A stretch of DNA of 63,911 nucleotides from Lindgomyces ingoldianus (GCF_010093535.1 NW_022985182.1:1135635-1199545); one strand, 5' to 3'; numbered from the stretch's first letter, positions 47,869 through 60,734 are shown. Program-made: numbers and translations. The notes: generated by a model not told the origin, from the sequence alone.

Positions 47869-50641
47869 ATTAGCAATTAAATACTTAGCTTAGAAGTCTA
47901 AGCACTTTAGGTATAAATTAAGCCTGTTTTAGGTTTAGTTAGTGTTAAAGCAGTTTATGCTTAAGTTTATGTCTGTGTTGTGTTTATATTAGACATGCAC
48001 TAATAATACTCTAGTACGCGTCTAATACAGTTATGTCTAGAATCTAGGGAGGATACTGTAACAGTACCCCCCCCTTATTAGAAAAGGAATTCTTTACATT
48101 AGTAGTTCTAGCATTAGGTTGTCTTTATTAGGGTATAGGTTTAGTTTAGATAGGTATTAGGCGTGGAATTAGGTTACTGCAGAGTTTTTTTATAGAGCTT
48201 CTGCAGGTTCCTACAACAGTTTATTATATCTAGTCTATTTTATAAAGTATTTGTAGATATGTTTTTTTTTATTAAACTAGATCTATTTAACATCTTCTAT
48301 AACATATTCTAGTTTATTATTTATAATAATAGGTTTAGGTAGTAAGTTTAGCTGTCTAAGTAGATAGTTAGATTTAGAGGCTGCTTAGCGCAGCAATAAT
48401 ACATAGAACATAGAGTGTATCTTTATGCTGTTAGGTAGGATTAATTAGTAAGCGTGTAATAAGACTATATAGGCTACTATAAAAAGGCTAAAGTTCTTTT
48501 AATTAAGTTTCTTTAATTATTAGTTTATTTAGATATTTCTAGTGTTTAGCTAGACCTTCTTGCTAGCTGCATACGCAGGGGCAGAGGTTTAAGATTAGTT
48601 TGCGTACTTTTATTAAAAAGCTTAAGCCTATATAAGCTTTTTATAAATGTATTTAGATATGTTTTAGATTTTATTAATAAGTCTATTTATATTTATTACT
48701 TATATAGATTAATAAGTTAGTTAGAGAGTATTTAAAAGTAGTTTAAATTTTATTTAGAAGTAGTATTTATAGTTTACTAAGAACAGGAATACTTATGTTA
48801 ATTTTAATGTTATATTATTAGCTTTAAACTATGCTATAGCTAACTATTTTACCTAGTTATTCTACTAGTAGTTTATGTATACTTATAGGACTTATTTTAT
48901 TACAGTATTTGTGTTCTTAGTCTAGCTGTTAGTCTCTAGGTAAAAAGCTGTAAATAGATAGAGATAATTTAGAGCTATTTATAGAGTTTATTCTAGAAGG
49001 CTAAGACAAACTATATACCTCTATCTAATATAATTATGTTAGGCAGGCTATAGTAAACTTATATGTATTAGTAGAATAACTAGGCTATATTAGGGGCAGT
49101 TATAAAGGAATATAGTATTAAGTGTTAATACTTAGTTAAGTAATTAACAACTACTATAATATTTATGTACTCTTTAAATAAAAGTAGGTTTATAATAAAA
49201 TTAATTAATATGTTTTTTTAAGCTTATTTAAAAATTAGAAGTAGTTTAAGCAGGCTATTATACCTTTCTTAAAAAGCCTTTACTTTACAGCAAGTATAGC
49301 AACATAATACGTATTAGCATACAGTATAGAACATGCAGGGCCAGTAGTACTCTCTCTGTAGTAGGTTAAGAGTCTTTCCTCTGCCTAGGTGTCCTCTAAC
49401 AGGCAAGTTATGTATAATTTAAAGTAGTTTAATTCTTAGTTTATTAGAATTAAAAATTATAAGTTAGTTATAGTAATATAGCTTACTATTTTAGTTTTTA
49501 TAGTTAGCTAGTATTACTTTTTTTAACTAACTAGCGCTGTTTTAGAGCAGGTTTAAAGTTTCTTAAATAAATTTATTATTTAGATACTTATTAGTAATAA
49601 TTTAATTAATTATTTAATCTATTTTATTTAAGTTAAAGTCTAAAAATAGCTTAAGTTAAAGTAAAGTTTAGTGTTAAGCCTTTTACACTTCTTTCTAAGC
49701 AGGGATGTTTTAGAATTGCTTTATAAGGGCATCTAGTTTCTCTCTATCTTAACTAAAATAATAAGTAATTTTAAAATTAAAATAAAATAGGTATTTAAAC
49801 TAATAGGCTTATTAGTAGCTAAGTTATTTTATAGTTGCAAAGTACTGTAAGTTCTTATAGTTAGATAGAACCTATATTAGATGCGCTGCACCTTCTAGTT
49901 TAAGTTACTATTATTTAAAGTAGTGTACTATAGTAAGTAATTTTTTATTATAGATTTTATAATTACTTTCTGCAGAGCTTATTCTTTTTAAGAAGTATGT
50001 AATAGGCTTAATAGTCCTGTCTAGCTTAGTCTAGAAGAGAACTCTTGCTACTACGTAGTCTAAGGCATTAGCTTCTATAAGTATTAGTAGTTTAAAGTTA
50101 AAGTAGTAGAGTATTAGGGCTTTAGTAAAGGCTTTCTTTAGCTAGTTAAAAAACTATTAGTAATTTAAGTTAAAGTTAAATTAAATTTTTTTCTTAGTAA
50201 GTGCAATTATAAGGCTTACTAGCTATAAAAAGTTATTAATAAATTATTAGTAAAAGTTAGTAAATTCTATAAAAGCTTAAACATCTTTTATGTTCTTTAG
50301 GTATTACTAATCTAGCATAGTCTAAACCTTAATAGGGTCTATTTAAATGCTATCTGTAAAGATTACATATCTTAAATATATAACCTTTAATTAGTAAAAC
50401 TTACATTTATCTATGTTAAGTTATAGACCTGCTTCTTTTATAGCCTTTAGCACTAGGCGTACATGCTGTTTGTACTCTAAAAGGCTATTACTATAGATTA
50501 GAATATTGTTAATATACATAGTGCAGAACATATTTAAGTAGGGTTAAAGTAAGTTATTTATAAAATGTTAAAAAGTACTAGGCGTGTTAGCTAAGCTAAA
50601 GGGCATTACTAGGTACTTAAATAGTCTATATTAGGTCTAAA

Positions 50642-50959
50642 TGTCACAGTATCCTCCCTAGATCCTAGACATAACTGTATTAGACGCGTACTAGAGTATT
50701 TTTAGTGCACGTCTAACATAAACACAACATAACACAGACATAAACTTAAGCATAAACTGCCTTAACACTAACTAAACCTAAAATAGGCTTAATTTATACC
50801 TAAAGCGCTTAGACTTCTAAGCTAAGTATTTAATTACTAATTTCTTTTTAAACTTTTTTATTTCTTACATAACATCTTATACCTACTATAATACCTTACA
50901 TAGTAATTAAACTAGACGTTTATAAAGCTCTATAACCTTACTTATACATAATTATAACA
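50642..50959 (+). repeat. Copy F, 5' LTR
   Basis: 318 bp; inner end degraded to ATTATAACA. Confidence 0.94.
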
Positions 50960-50987
50960 TTATGTTATGTTAAAACTTTAGCTAAGA

Positions 50988-53900
50988 ATAGCTTCTAAAT
51001 TTAATTTAATAAGCTTAGTACTTATATAACTCTAAGCTATTAAAGTAAGCTAAAAAGCTTTTTAAAAAGTACTTACTTTATAAAAAAGCTACTACATTAT
51101 AAGCTTTAAAGCTTTTTAAAAAGACTTTAAAAAATAGCTTTATGTTATTAAGTAGTCTATTTCTACTTTAACTTTTATTATAGTAGTAAAAACTAAGAAC
51201 TTACTAGCTTTAAAGCTTACTTAGAAGTCTAAAGATAGCTTAACTTTCTCTTACCTAACACTACTTATAACTTATAACTTTTTTAACTTAGTAATAAAAT
51301 CTAACTAACTCCCTAATCCTCTGCTGTTTAATAAAAAATAGAAAGACCTACTTTTCTTTTTACATAAGCTTTAATATAAACTTAAAAGAAATATAAACTA
51401 ATTTCTCTTTTAACACTTTTAGTTACTATATGCCTACTTTTAACTTAACTATAACATAATAGCCTTAATTAACTTACTAATAAATAAAGATATTATTAAC
51501 CTAGATTAATTTATAGTGTTTTTATAAGTAACTTATAAAGACTTAAATAAAAAGTTAATAGCCCTAAGTTACTTAAACACTTTATAATAAAAAAAAAAAG
51601 CTTTACTTTACACTTTACTAAGTTTTACTAACTTGCATCTAATATAGGCCTAAATAAAATAAGTCTAATTATAGCTTTATATAACTCCCTCTTAACTAAA
51701 CTACAACGCGCTATAGTAGAAGAACCCCTTTTAAATAACCTTAACGCGTATGTAAACCTAATTACTACCTATAATAATAACATAAGGTTCCTCCCTATAC
51801 AAGCCCTAATACGCCTCTAAACTAGCGCAGTTGCAAATAAGGACCCTAATATAATAAAAATTAATTTAAATTATACTCTAGTTAGTTTTAAAAAGTATAA
51901 AGATTATAAAAAAAAAAGTTAATGCTTTAAGTATAGTAAGCATAGTTATATTTTTTAAAACTGCTTTATTTCTCTTTCTTAAGTTTATATAAGTAGCGCT
52001 GTTAGCACTTATTAAAGATTTTTACTATTTTAATCTTATTTTTATAAGGGCTTTAACTTATATTTAAGCTTTAATTTCTCTTACTACTCTTAACATAGCT
52101 GCAGCTATAGTAGTAGAAGCCTATAAAAAGGCTTGTCCTAGGGCTAAGTTGCCTTTTAAGACTAATTTAACACTAGATCTTTGCTAACTTATAGGCTAAG
52201 TCCCTTACTAATAACTAGAAGTACTAAGTTAATATTTTTATATATTTATAATAAAAAACTATATTAGCTTTAATATAAGCTTTTATTAACTTAAAATTAA
52301 ACAGCCTAGGTTACATTAATAAAAAACTAGCATATAAACTAAATCTTTAATTAATACTACTTACTTAAATAATTTACCTAACTAAATTTAATAAAAAATA
52401 ACTTAAAAAAGATTCTATCTTTTGTACTATAACTATTATAATTACTTACTAACACTATAAGAAGTAGATTAAGCTCTATGTAATAAACATAAAATATTAT
52501 AACTTAATTTTAGAATAACTATAGCTATATTAGCACAAAGTTGCTTTTAATTACTAAGAGTAAGTTTTAAACTTTAACTTTTTTTAATGCTAAGATATAT
52601 ACTTATGCTTATACCTAAACAACACTTAAATAGCACTTAATATAAAAGGTTTTTAGACCTACTTTTTAATAACCTAGAGAAAAACTACTTAAGTAAGGCT
52701 AATAAGCTAGGCCTTTTACTAAGATAAGCTATATAAAATAATTTAATAACTACTTAAACTTAAAAAAGAAAAAGCTTTTAAAAAACTTTTACCTACCTAA
52801 TTTAAACATAAACTAGAACTTAAATAGTAGATAGACATCTACTATATAAGACCTACTTTATTTATAACCTTAGCTTAACAACTAAATTATAAAATCTACG
52901 CAGTTATAATTTCTAATATAAACTAAGCTTTAGCTCTCTAAAAACATACTAACTTAAAGATAATAGTCTCTTAAGACTACTATAACTTATTACATGTTTT
53001 TTTTAAGATAAGTTTAATAAGCTTTTAATATAATGTCTATATAATTACTAGATAACTCTTAAGCTTAGTAAACAACCTAGTTATAGGCTACTATATAAAA
53101 TGTTACTAAACAAATTAAAAGTGCTCTAAAAATACTTTAACAAAAACTTATAAAAAAAGTTTATTTAAGTAAGCTTCTTACTAGTAGTGTTACCTATACT
53201 ATTTATAAAAAAACCTAAAAGTAGGCTTTAATTTTATGTTAACTACTAAAAACTAAACACTATTACTATTAAAAACTAATACTTAATTCTTTTTTTATAA
53301 AAAACCCTAAGCTAACTAAGTAAAGTAAAGTATTTTATAAAGTTAGATATTATTACTACCTTTAATAAGCTAAGAATAGTAAAGAGTAATAAGTAGCTAA
53401 TAGTGTTTTAGACTTAATATAAACTATTTAAGTACCTAGTAATGCCCTTTAGCTTAGCTAACACGCTTAGTACTTTTTAACATTTTATAAATAACTTACT
53501 CTAACCCTACCTAGACATGTTTTGCACTATGTATATTAATAATATTCTAATCTACAGTAATAGCCTTTTAGAGCATAAACAGTATGTACGCCTAGTGCTA
53601 AAGGCTATAGAAGAAGCAGGTCTATAACTTAATATAGACAAATGTAAGTTCTACTAATTAAAGGTTACATATTTAAAATATGTAATCTTTATAAATAGTA
53701 TTTAAATAGACCCTATTAAGGTTTAGACTATGCTAGATTAGTAATACCTAAAAGACATAAAAGATATTTAAGCCTTTATAAAATTTACTAACTTTTACTA
53801 ATAATTTATTAACAACTTCTTACAGTAAGTAAGCCTTATAATTACACTTACTAAAAAAAAAATTTAATTTAACTTTAACTTAAATTACTAATAGTCTTTT

Positions 53901-55955
53901 AACTAGCTAAAGAAAGCCTTTACTAAAGCTTTAATACTTTACTATTTTAACTTTAAACTACTAATACTTATAGAAGCTAATGCTTTAGACTATGTAGTAG
54001 TAGAAGTTCTCTTCTAGACTAAGCTAGATAGGACTATTAGGCTTATTATATACTTTTTAAAAAGAATAAGTCTTATAAAAAGTAATTATAAAATCTATAA
54101 CAAGAAATTACTTACTATAGTACACTACTTTAAATAATAGCAACTTAAACTAGAAAGTGCAGCGCATTTAATATAGGTTTTATCTAACTATAAAAACTTA
54201 TAGTACTTTATAACTATAAAATAACTTAGCTACTAATAAGCTTATTAGTCTAAATACTTATCTTATTTTAATTTTAAGATTACTTATTATTCTAGTTAAA
54301 ACAAAAAGAAACTAGATGCTTTTATAAAGTAATCTTAAAACATTTTTACTTAAAAAAAAGTGTAAAAAGCTTAACACTAAACTTTATTTTAACTTAAGCT
54401 ATTTTTAAATCTTAACTTAAATAAAATAGATTAGATAATTAATTAAATTATTACTAATAAGTATTTAAATAATAAATTTATTTAAGAAACTTTAGACCTG
54501 CTCTAAAATAGCGCTAGTTAGTTAAAAAAGGTAACACTAGCTAACTATAAAAACTAAAATAGTAAGCTATATTACTATAACTAACTTATAATTTCTAATT
54601 CTAATAAACTAAAAATTAAACTACTTTAAATTATACATAACTTACTTATTAGAGGACACCTAGGCAGAGAAAAGACTCTTAACCTACTACAGAGAGAGTA
54701 CTACTAGCCCTGCATGTTCTATACTGTACGCTAATACATATTATGTTGCTATACTTGCTGTAAAGTAAAGGCCTTTTAAAAAAAGTATAATAGCCTACTT
54801 AAACTACTTCTAATCCTTAAATAAGCTTAGAAAAATATATTAATTAATTTTATTATAAACCTACTTTTATCTAAAAAGTATATAAATATTATAGTAGTTA
54901 TTAATTACTTAACTAAGTATTAACACTTAATACTATATTCCTTTATAACTGCCCCTAATATAGCCTAGTTATTCTACTAATACATATAAGTTTACTATAG
55001 CCTGCCTAACATAATTATATTAGATAGAGGTACACAGTTTGTCTTAGCTTTCTAGAACAAACTTTGTAAATAGCTCTAAATTATTCTCTATTTATTTATA
55101 GCTTTTTACCTAGAGACTAATAGCTAGACTAAAAATATAAACACTATAATAAAATAAGTTTTATAAGTGTACATAAACTACTAGTAAGACAACTAAGTAA
55201 AATAGTTAGCTATAGCATAGTTTAAAGCTAATAATATAATATTTAAATTAACATAAGTATCTTTATTCTTAGTAAACTATAAATACTACTTTTAAATAAA
55301 ATTTAAACTACTTTTAAATACTCTCTAACTAACTTATTAATTTATATAAATAATAAATATAAATAAACTTATTAATAAGATTTAAAATATATTTAAATAT
55401 ATTTATAAAAAGCTTACATAAGCTTAAGCTTTTTAATAAGAGTACATAAACTAATCTTAAACTTTTGCCCCTGCGTATGCAGCTAGCAAGAAGGTCTAGC
55501 TAGACACTAGAAATATCTAAATAAACTAATAATTAAAGAAACTTAATTAAAAGAACCTTAGCCCTTTTATAGTAGCTTATATAGTTTTATTACACGCTTA
55601 CTAATTAATCCTACCTAACAGCATAAAGATACACCCTATGTTTTATGTATTATTACTACGCTAAGTAGCCTTTAAATCTAACTATCTACTTAAACAGCTA
55701 AACTTACTACCTAAACTTATTATTATAAATAATAAACTAAAATATATTATAAAAGATGTTAAATAGATCTAGTTTAATAAAAAAAAACATATTTATAAAT
55801 ACTTTATAAAATAAACTAGATATAATAAGCTGTTATAGAAACCTATAGAAGCTCTGTAAGAGAACTCTATAGTAACTTAATTCTACGCCTAATACCTATC
55901 TAAACTAAACCTATACTCTAATAAAGACAACCTAATGCTAGAACTACTAATGTAA
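50988..55955 (+). pseudogene. gag-pol relic of Gypsy-1 copy F
   Basis: Colinear with copy G. Gag ATG is ATA at 50988-50990, Y-I-D-D reads Y-I-N-N near 53535, and pol ends at TAA 55953-55955 after a chromodomain at about 55735-55890. Dense TAA/TAG codons. Confidence 0.9.
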
Positions 55956-55986
55956 AGGATTCCCTTTCTAATAAAAGGGGGGGTAC

Positions 55987-56304
55987 TGTTACAGTATCCT
56001 CCCTAGATCCTAGACATAACTGTATTAGACGTGTACTAAAGTATTATTAGTGCATGTCTAACATAAACATAACATAACATAGACATAAACTTAAGCATAA
56101 ACTGCCTTAACACTAACTAAACCTAGAATAGGCTTAATTTATACTTAAAGTGCTTAGACTTTTAAGCTAAGTATTTAATTACTAATTTCCTTCTAAACTT
56201 TTCTGTTTCTTACATAATGTCTTATACCTACTATAATACCTCACGTAGTAATTAAACTAGACCTCTGTGAAGCTCTATAACCTTACTTGTGCACAATCGT
56301 GACA
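55987..56304 (+). repeat. Copy F, 3' LTR
   Basis: 318 bp; starts TGTTACAG, ends CGTGACA. Confidence 0.94.
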
Positions 56305-58703
56305 CTAAAACACTATTAGCTACTTATTACCCTTTACTATTCTTAGCTTATTAAAGGCAGTAATAATATCTAACTTTATAAAATACTTTACTTTACTTAG
56401 TTAGCTTAGAGTTTTTTATAAAAGGGGAATTAAGTATTAGTTTTTAATAGTAATAGCATTTAGTCTTTAGTAGTTAACACAGAATTAAAGCCTACTCTTA
56501 AGTTTCTTTATAAATAGTATAAGTAACACTACTAGTAAGAAGCTAGCTTAAATAAACTTTTTTTTTAAGTTCTTATTAAGGTATTTTTAAAGCACTTTTA
56601 ATTTATTTAGCAACATTTTATACAGTAGCCTATAACTAGGTTGTTTACTAGGCTTAAAAGTTATCTAGTAATTATATAGACATTATATTAAAAGCTTATT
56701 AAACTTATTTTAGAAGAAGACATATAATAAGTTATAGTAGTCTTAAAGGACTATTATCTTTAAGTTAGTGCGTTTTTAGGGAGCTAGAGCTTAGTCTATA
56801 TTAGAAATTATAACTGTGTAGATTTTATAATCTAGTTGTTAAGCTAGAGTTATAAATAAGGCAGGTCTTATGTAGTAAATGTCTATTTACTGTTTAAGTC
56901 CTAGTTTATGTCTAAATTAGGTAAGTAAAAATTCTTTAAAAGCTTTTTTTTCTTTAAGTTTAAGTAGTTATTAAATTATTTTATATAGCCTATCTTAGTA
57001 AAAGGCCTAGCTTATTAGCCTTGCTTAGGTAGTTCTTTTCTAGGTTATTAAAAAGTAGGTCTAGAAACCTTCTATATTAAGTACTACTTAAGTGTTATTT
57101 AGGTGTAAGTGTAAGCATATATCTTAGCATTAAAAAGAGTTAAAGTTTAAAACTTACTTTTAGTAATTAAAGGCAACTTTATGCTAATACAGCTATAGTT
57201 ATTTTAAGATTAGGTTATAACATTCTATATTTATTACATAGAGTTTAATCTGCTTCTTATAGTGTTAGTAAGTAATTATAATAGTTATAGTATAAAAAAT
57301 AGAACTTTTTTTAAGTTATTTTCTATTAAATCTAGTTAAGTAAATTATTTAGGTAAGTAGTGTTAATTAGAGATTTAGTTTACGTGCTAGTTCTTTATTA
57401 ATGTAACCTATGCTGTTTACTTCTAAGTTAATAAAAGCTTATATTAAAGCTAATATAGTTCTTTATTATAAATATATAAGAATATTAACTTAGTACTTTT
57501 AGTTATTAGTAGAGGACTTAGCCTATAAGTTAGTAGAGATCTAGTGTTAAATTAGTTCTAAAGAGCAACTTAGCCCTAGGACAAGCCTTTTTACAGGCTC
57601 TTACTGCTATAGCTGCAGCTATGTTAAGAGTAGTAAAAAAGATTAAAGCTTAAATATAAGTTAAAGCTCTTATAGAAACAAAATTAAAATAGTAAAAATC
57701 TTTAATAAGTGCTAGCAGCACTACTTATGTAGACTTAAAAAAAAGAAATAAAGCAGTTTTAAAAGATATAACTATGCTTACTACACTTAAAGTATTAACT
57801 TTTTTTCCTATAATCTTTACACTTTTTAGAACTAACTAAAGCATAATTTAAATTAATTTTTATTACATTAAAGTTTTTATTTGCAACTATGCTAGTTTAG
57901 AGGCGTATTAGAGCTTATATAGAGAAGAACTTTATATTATTATTATAAGTAGTAATTAGGTTTACATATGCGTTAAGGTTGTTTAAAAGGGGTTTTTCTA
58001 CTATAGCGCGTTACAGTTTAGTTAAAAGGGAGTTATATAAGGCTATAATTAGACCTATCTTATTTAGGCCTATATTAAATATAAGTTAGTAGAACTTAGT
58101 AAAGTGTAAAGTAAAGCTTTTTTTTTATTATAAAGTGTTTAGGCAACTTAGGGCTATTAACTTTTTATTTAGGTCTTTATAAGTTGCTTATAAGAACGCT
58201 ATAAATTAATATAAGTTAATAATATTCTTATTTATTAGTAAGTTAATTAAAGCTGTTATATTATAGTTAAGTTAAAAGTAAGCATATAGTAACTAAAAGT
58301 GTTTAGAGGGGAATTAGCCTATGTTTTTTTTAAGTTTATATTAGAGCTTACATAAGAAAGAAGGTAAGTTTTTCTGTTTTTTATTAAATAGCAAAGAATT
58401 AGGGAGTTAGTTAGATTTTATTACTAAGTTAAAAAAGTTACAGGTTGTAAGCAGCGTTAGACAAGAAAGAGTTAAGCTATCTCTAGACTTCTAGGTAAGC
58501 TTTAAGGCTAGTAAGTTCTTAGTTTCTACTACTATAATAAAAGTTAAGGTAGAAATAGACTACTTAACAGCATAAAGCTGTTCTTTAAAGTCCTTTTAAA
58601 AAGCTTTTAAGTTTGTAATGTAGCAGCTTTTCTATAAAGTAAGCGCTTTTTAAAAAGCTTTTTAGCTTACTTTAATAGCTTAGAGTTATATAAGTACTAA
58701 GCT

Positions 58704-58907
58704 TGTGACGGCGTGTACCGCCTCACATGCTCTGCGGCATCAGCTCCCTCGCTTGCGCAACGAGTAGCACGCTAGTGCTACAAGTAGCGCCTTGGCAGGG
58801 GGCACACATGTATATTTAAACTCGCAGAGCAGCTCCTCTGCTCCTTAGTTTAATCTAGTTGAGTTACACCACCTCTTGCTTGTAGCTTGAGCATGCTGAC
58901 CGTGACA
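58704..58907 (+). repeat. 204-bp solo-LTR-like island (family 5)
   Basis: GC-rich and CpG-rich, starts TGTGACGG and ends CCGTGACA, inside the gag relic of copy E. The uninterrupted site is visible in copy D (43010-43030). The flanks share AGCT(T): 58700-58704 and 58909-58913. Boundaries are uncertain by one base because strict TG...CA ends leave flanks AAGCT and TAGCT. A TATATTTAAA box lies near 58810, followed by a short hairpin, GAGCAG/CTGCTC. No other copy in the window. Confidence 0.72.
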
Positions 58908-58964
58908 TAGCTTATTAGATTAGATTTAAAGGCTATTTTTAGCTAAAGTTTTAACATAACATAA

Positions 58965-59277
58965 TGTTATAATTATATATAAGTAAAGTTATAGAGCTTT
59001 ATAGAGGTCTAGTTTAATTACTATGTAAGGTATTATAGTAGGTATAAGACGTTATGTAAGGAATAAAAAGGTTTAGAAAAAAATTAGTAATTAAATACTT
59101 AGCTTAAAAGTCTAAGCGCTTTAGGTATAAATTAAGCCTATTCTAGGTTTAGTTAGTGTTAAGGCAGTTTGTGCTTAAGTTTATGTCTGTGTTGTGTTTG
59201 TGTTAGACATGCACTAATAATACTCTAGTACGCGTCTGATACAGTTATGTCTAGGATCTAGGGAGGATACTGTGACA
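58965..59277 (-). repeat. Copy E, right LTR (5' LTR by orientation)
   Basis: 313 bp; inner end degraded, outer end TGTGACA. Confidence 0.92.
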
Positions 59278-59282
59278 AACTG

Positions 59283-60500
59283 CTACTAATATAACTTAAA
59301 AAAAGTATAGTATAAATACTAATAAATTACACATTAAAATTATTCTAGTGTAGGGTATTACTAATGCCTTAATAGAGATCTGCTTAGAGTTTTAACTAAT
59401 TATTATAGACTTAATAAAGCTTTTTTTATTTAAGTTATGCCTAGTAATTTATTATCTACTGTTAAAATAATTAGCTATAAGTAAAAAGTACTATGTTATA
59501 ACCTTTTTAAGAAAATATATAAAATTAATAAAACATAGTATTAGTAATATAAGGATTCTTTTAGACTTTATTAGAATTACATAGTGTAAGCTTAAAGAAG
59601 AATCTAGGCTAACTAGTAAAAAATATAAGAACATAATAAAAAGGCTAATAGGTAGGATAAAAAGAACAGACTTAAAAGTAAAATTAAGTAAAGTTATTAC
59701 TCTTATAATAATGTAAAATTAGACTATAACTTATACTTTTATTAAAATTCTTTATAATTAAGCTAGTAACTTTATTTAAAACTAGTAGATTTTTCTATTA
59801 TTAGTTAGCACTAGCCTTAATAATAAGCTTTAATTAAGGGTTTATAATAATCTAAATATTCTAACTATTACGCCTAGCCCTTTTTAGTTTTTTATAGGCA
59901 GTTTTATAAATAGAAATTTATAGATTATAGGCATCTACCTCTAACATATGCATAAGCTCTTATAATAAGTTTAAGTTTAAGTTTAAATTCTAGTTACACT
60001 ATAGCTAAGTACTTAAAGTAAACTTTAAGTTATAGAAGTATAACTACACATAGCTAGCAGTAACTTTTTAAGTAGGCTCTAATAAACCTTATAAGTAGTA
60101 AAGTTTTTCTATAATTTAAAATATTCTAACGCTATTTCTATACATGTTATAATCTATAGTAGTGTAGTTAGCAGAAGTAAAAGCTAGAAAAATGTTATAT
60201 GTATAAATATTATTATAAAAATATTTACTTTTTATATAAAAACTATTTAATAAACTCTAGATAATAACTAGCAAGTTTTAATAAAACTTTAAATAAATAT
60301 CTTTTTAAAGGTAGTAGAACTTATATTTTAGCTAGCTAGTAGTAGACCTAGCTAAATGTTTATTAATCTAATAATAAGCACTATATTTTATACACATAGC
60401 AGTAGGATTGCGCATTAGGCTAAAATTAATAAGTAAATAGTAAAGTACACTTATAATATATATAGCTAGGCATAGTTTTTTAGTATTAATTAGATTAAGC
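59283..60500 (-). pseudogene. Helitron N-terminal piece
   Basis: Minus-strand relic. Blocks typical of the region before the Rep domain of fungal Helitrons: Y-x-Q-L-Y-x-Y-(D/N)-x-x-x-A/T-L and (R/Y)-N-x-N-L near 60030-59950, a following I-x-I-Y-K-T-A block near 59920, P-x-Y-x-P-x-Y-Y-V-L near 59630. Nearest the left edge (59450-59290) is L-F-Q-Q-x-I then A-D-L-Y-Q-G-I, the start of the Helitron_like_N domain. The start codon lies beyond copy G. Many TAA/TAG codons. Confidence 0.8.
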
Positions 60501-60685
60501 TGTCACGGTATCCTCCCCGGATCCCAGACATAACCGTATCGGACGCGTACCGGAGTATTATCGGTGCACGTCCGACACGAACACGACACGACACGGACAT
60601 GAACTTAAGCACGAACCGCCTCAACACTAACTGAACCCGGAACAGGCTCGATTCATACCCAAAGCGCTTGGACTTCTGAGCTGAG

Positions 60686-60693
60686 TATTTAAT
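60686..60693 (+). promoter_or_regulatory. TATA-like box in Gypsy-1 LTR
   Basis: TATTTAAT, 40 bases before the self-primer segment at 60726; the likely core promoter if transcription begins near that segment. Inferred from position only. Confidence 0.5.
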
Positions 60694-60725
60694 TGCTAAT
60701 TTCCTCCTAAACTTTCCTGTTCCTC

Positions 60726-60734
60726 ACACAACGT
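60726..60734 (+). promoter_or_regulatory. Self-primer segment in Gypsy-1 LTR
   Basis: ACACAACGT is the exact complement of ACGTTGTGT just after the LTR (60821-60829). In Tf1-type elements the first bases of the mRNA fold back on such a site to prime reverse transcription, which would place the RNA start near 60726. Confidence 0.5.

Larger units (their letters stand above)
46269..48063 (-). repeat. Copy E, left LTR (split)
   Basis: Pieces 46269-46391 and 47874-48063 form one LTR, split by the element at 46392-47868 with its ATTAG duplication. A C-run of eight (48067-48074) follows as the polypurine tract. Confidence 0.92.
50642..56304 (+). mobile_element. Gypsy-1 copy F (nested in copy E)
   Basis: A full-length 5663-bp copy in plus orientation, flanked by CTAAA (50637-50641 and 56305-56309), inside copy E pol. 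Two 318-bp LTRs; G-run of seven at 55977-55983. The outer LTR ends keep TGTCACAG and GCACAATCGTGACA. Confidence 0.95.
48094..58936 (-). pseudogene. gag-pol relic of Gypsy-1 copy E (split)
   Basis: Pol runs leftward to the TAA at 48096-48094; gag begins at 58936 with ATG changed to ATA. Copy F divides it at 50642-56304 and a solo LTR divides gag at 58704-58907. Y-I-D-D reads Y-I-N-N near 50515. Not translatable. Confidence 0.88.
46269..59277 (-). mobile_element. Gypsy-1 copy E (carries three further insertions)
   Basis: A full-length copy in minus orientation, flanked by AACTG (46264-46268 and 59278-59282), inserted in the Helitron Rep region. It carries a non-autonomous LTR element in its left LTR (46392-47868), copy F in its pol (50642-56304) and a 204-bp solo LTR in its gag (58704-58907). 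Both its LTRs are about 313 bp, sharing a ~5-bp deletion in the GTGTT-repeat region, which supports them being a pair. Confidence 0.93.
24136..60500 (-). mobile_element. Helitron relic, broken by three large insertions
   Basis: A minus-strand Helitron whose Rep-helicase coding region lies in three pieces: 59283-60500 (N-terminal), 43505-46263 (Rep HUH region and most of the helicase) and 24136-24402 (helicase C-terminus). Gypsy-2 (duplication TTTAA) and Gypsy-1 copy E (duplication AACTG) separate the pieces, and copy G cuts it off at 60501, so the protein start is outside the window. Order and orientation of domains are consistent across the breaks. Neither Helitron terminus could be placed; the coordinates given are the coding limits. 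Confidence 0.85.
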
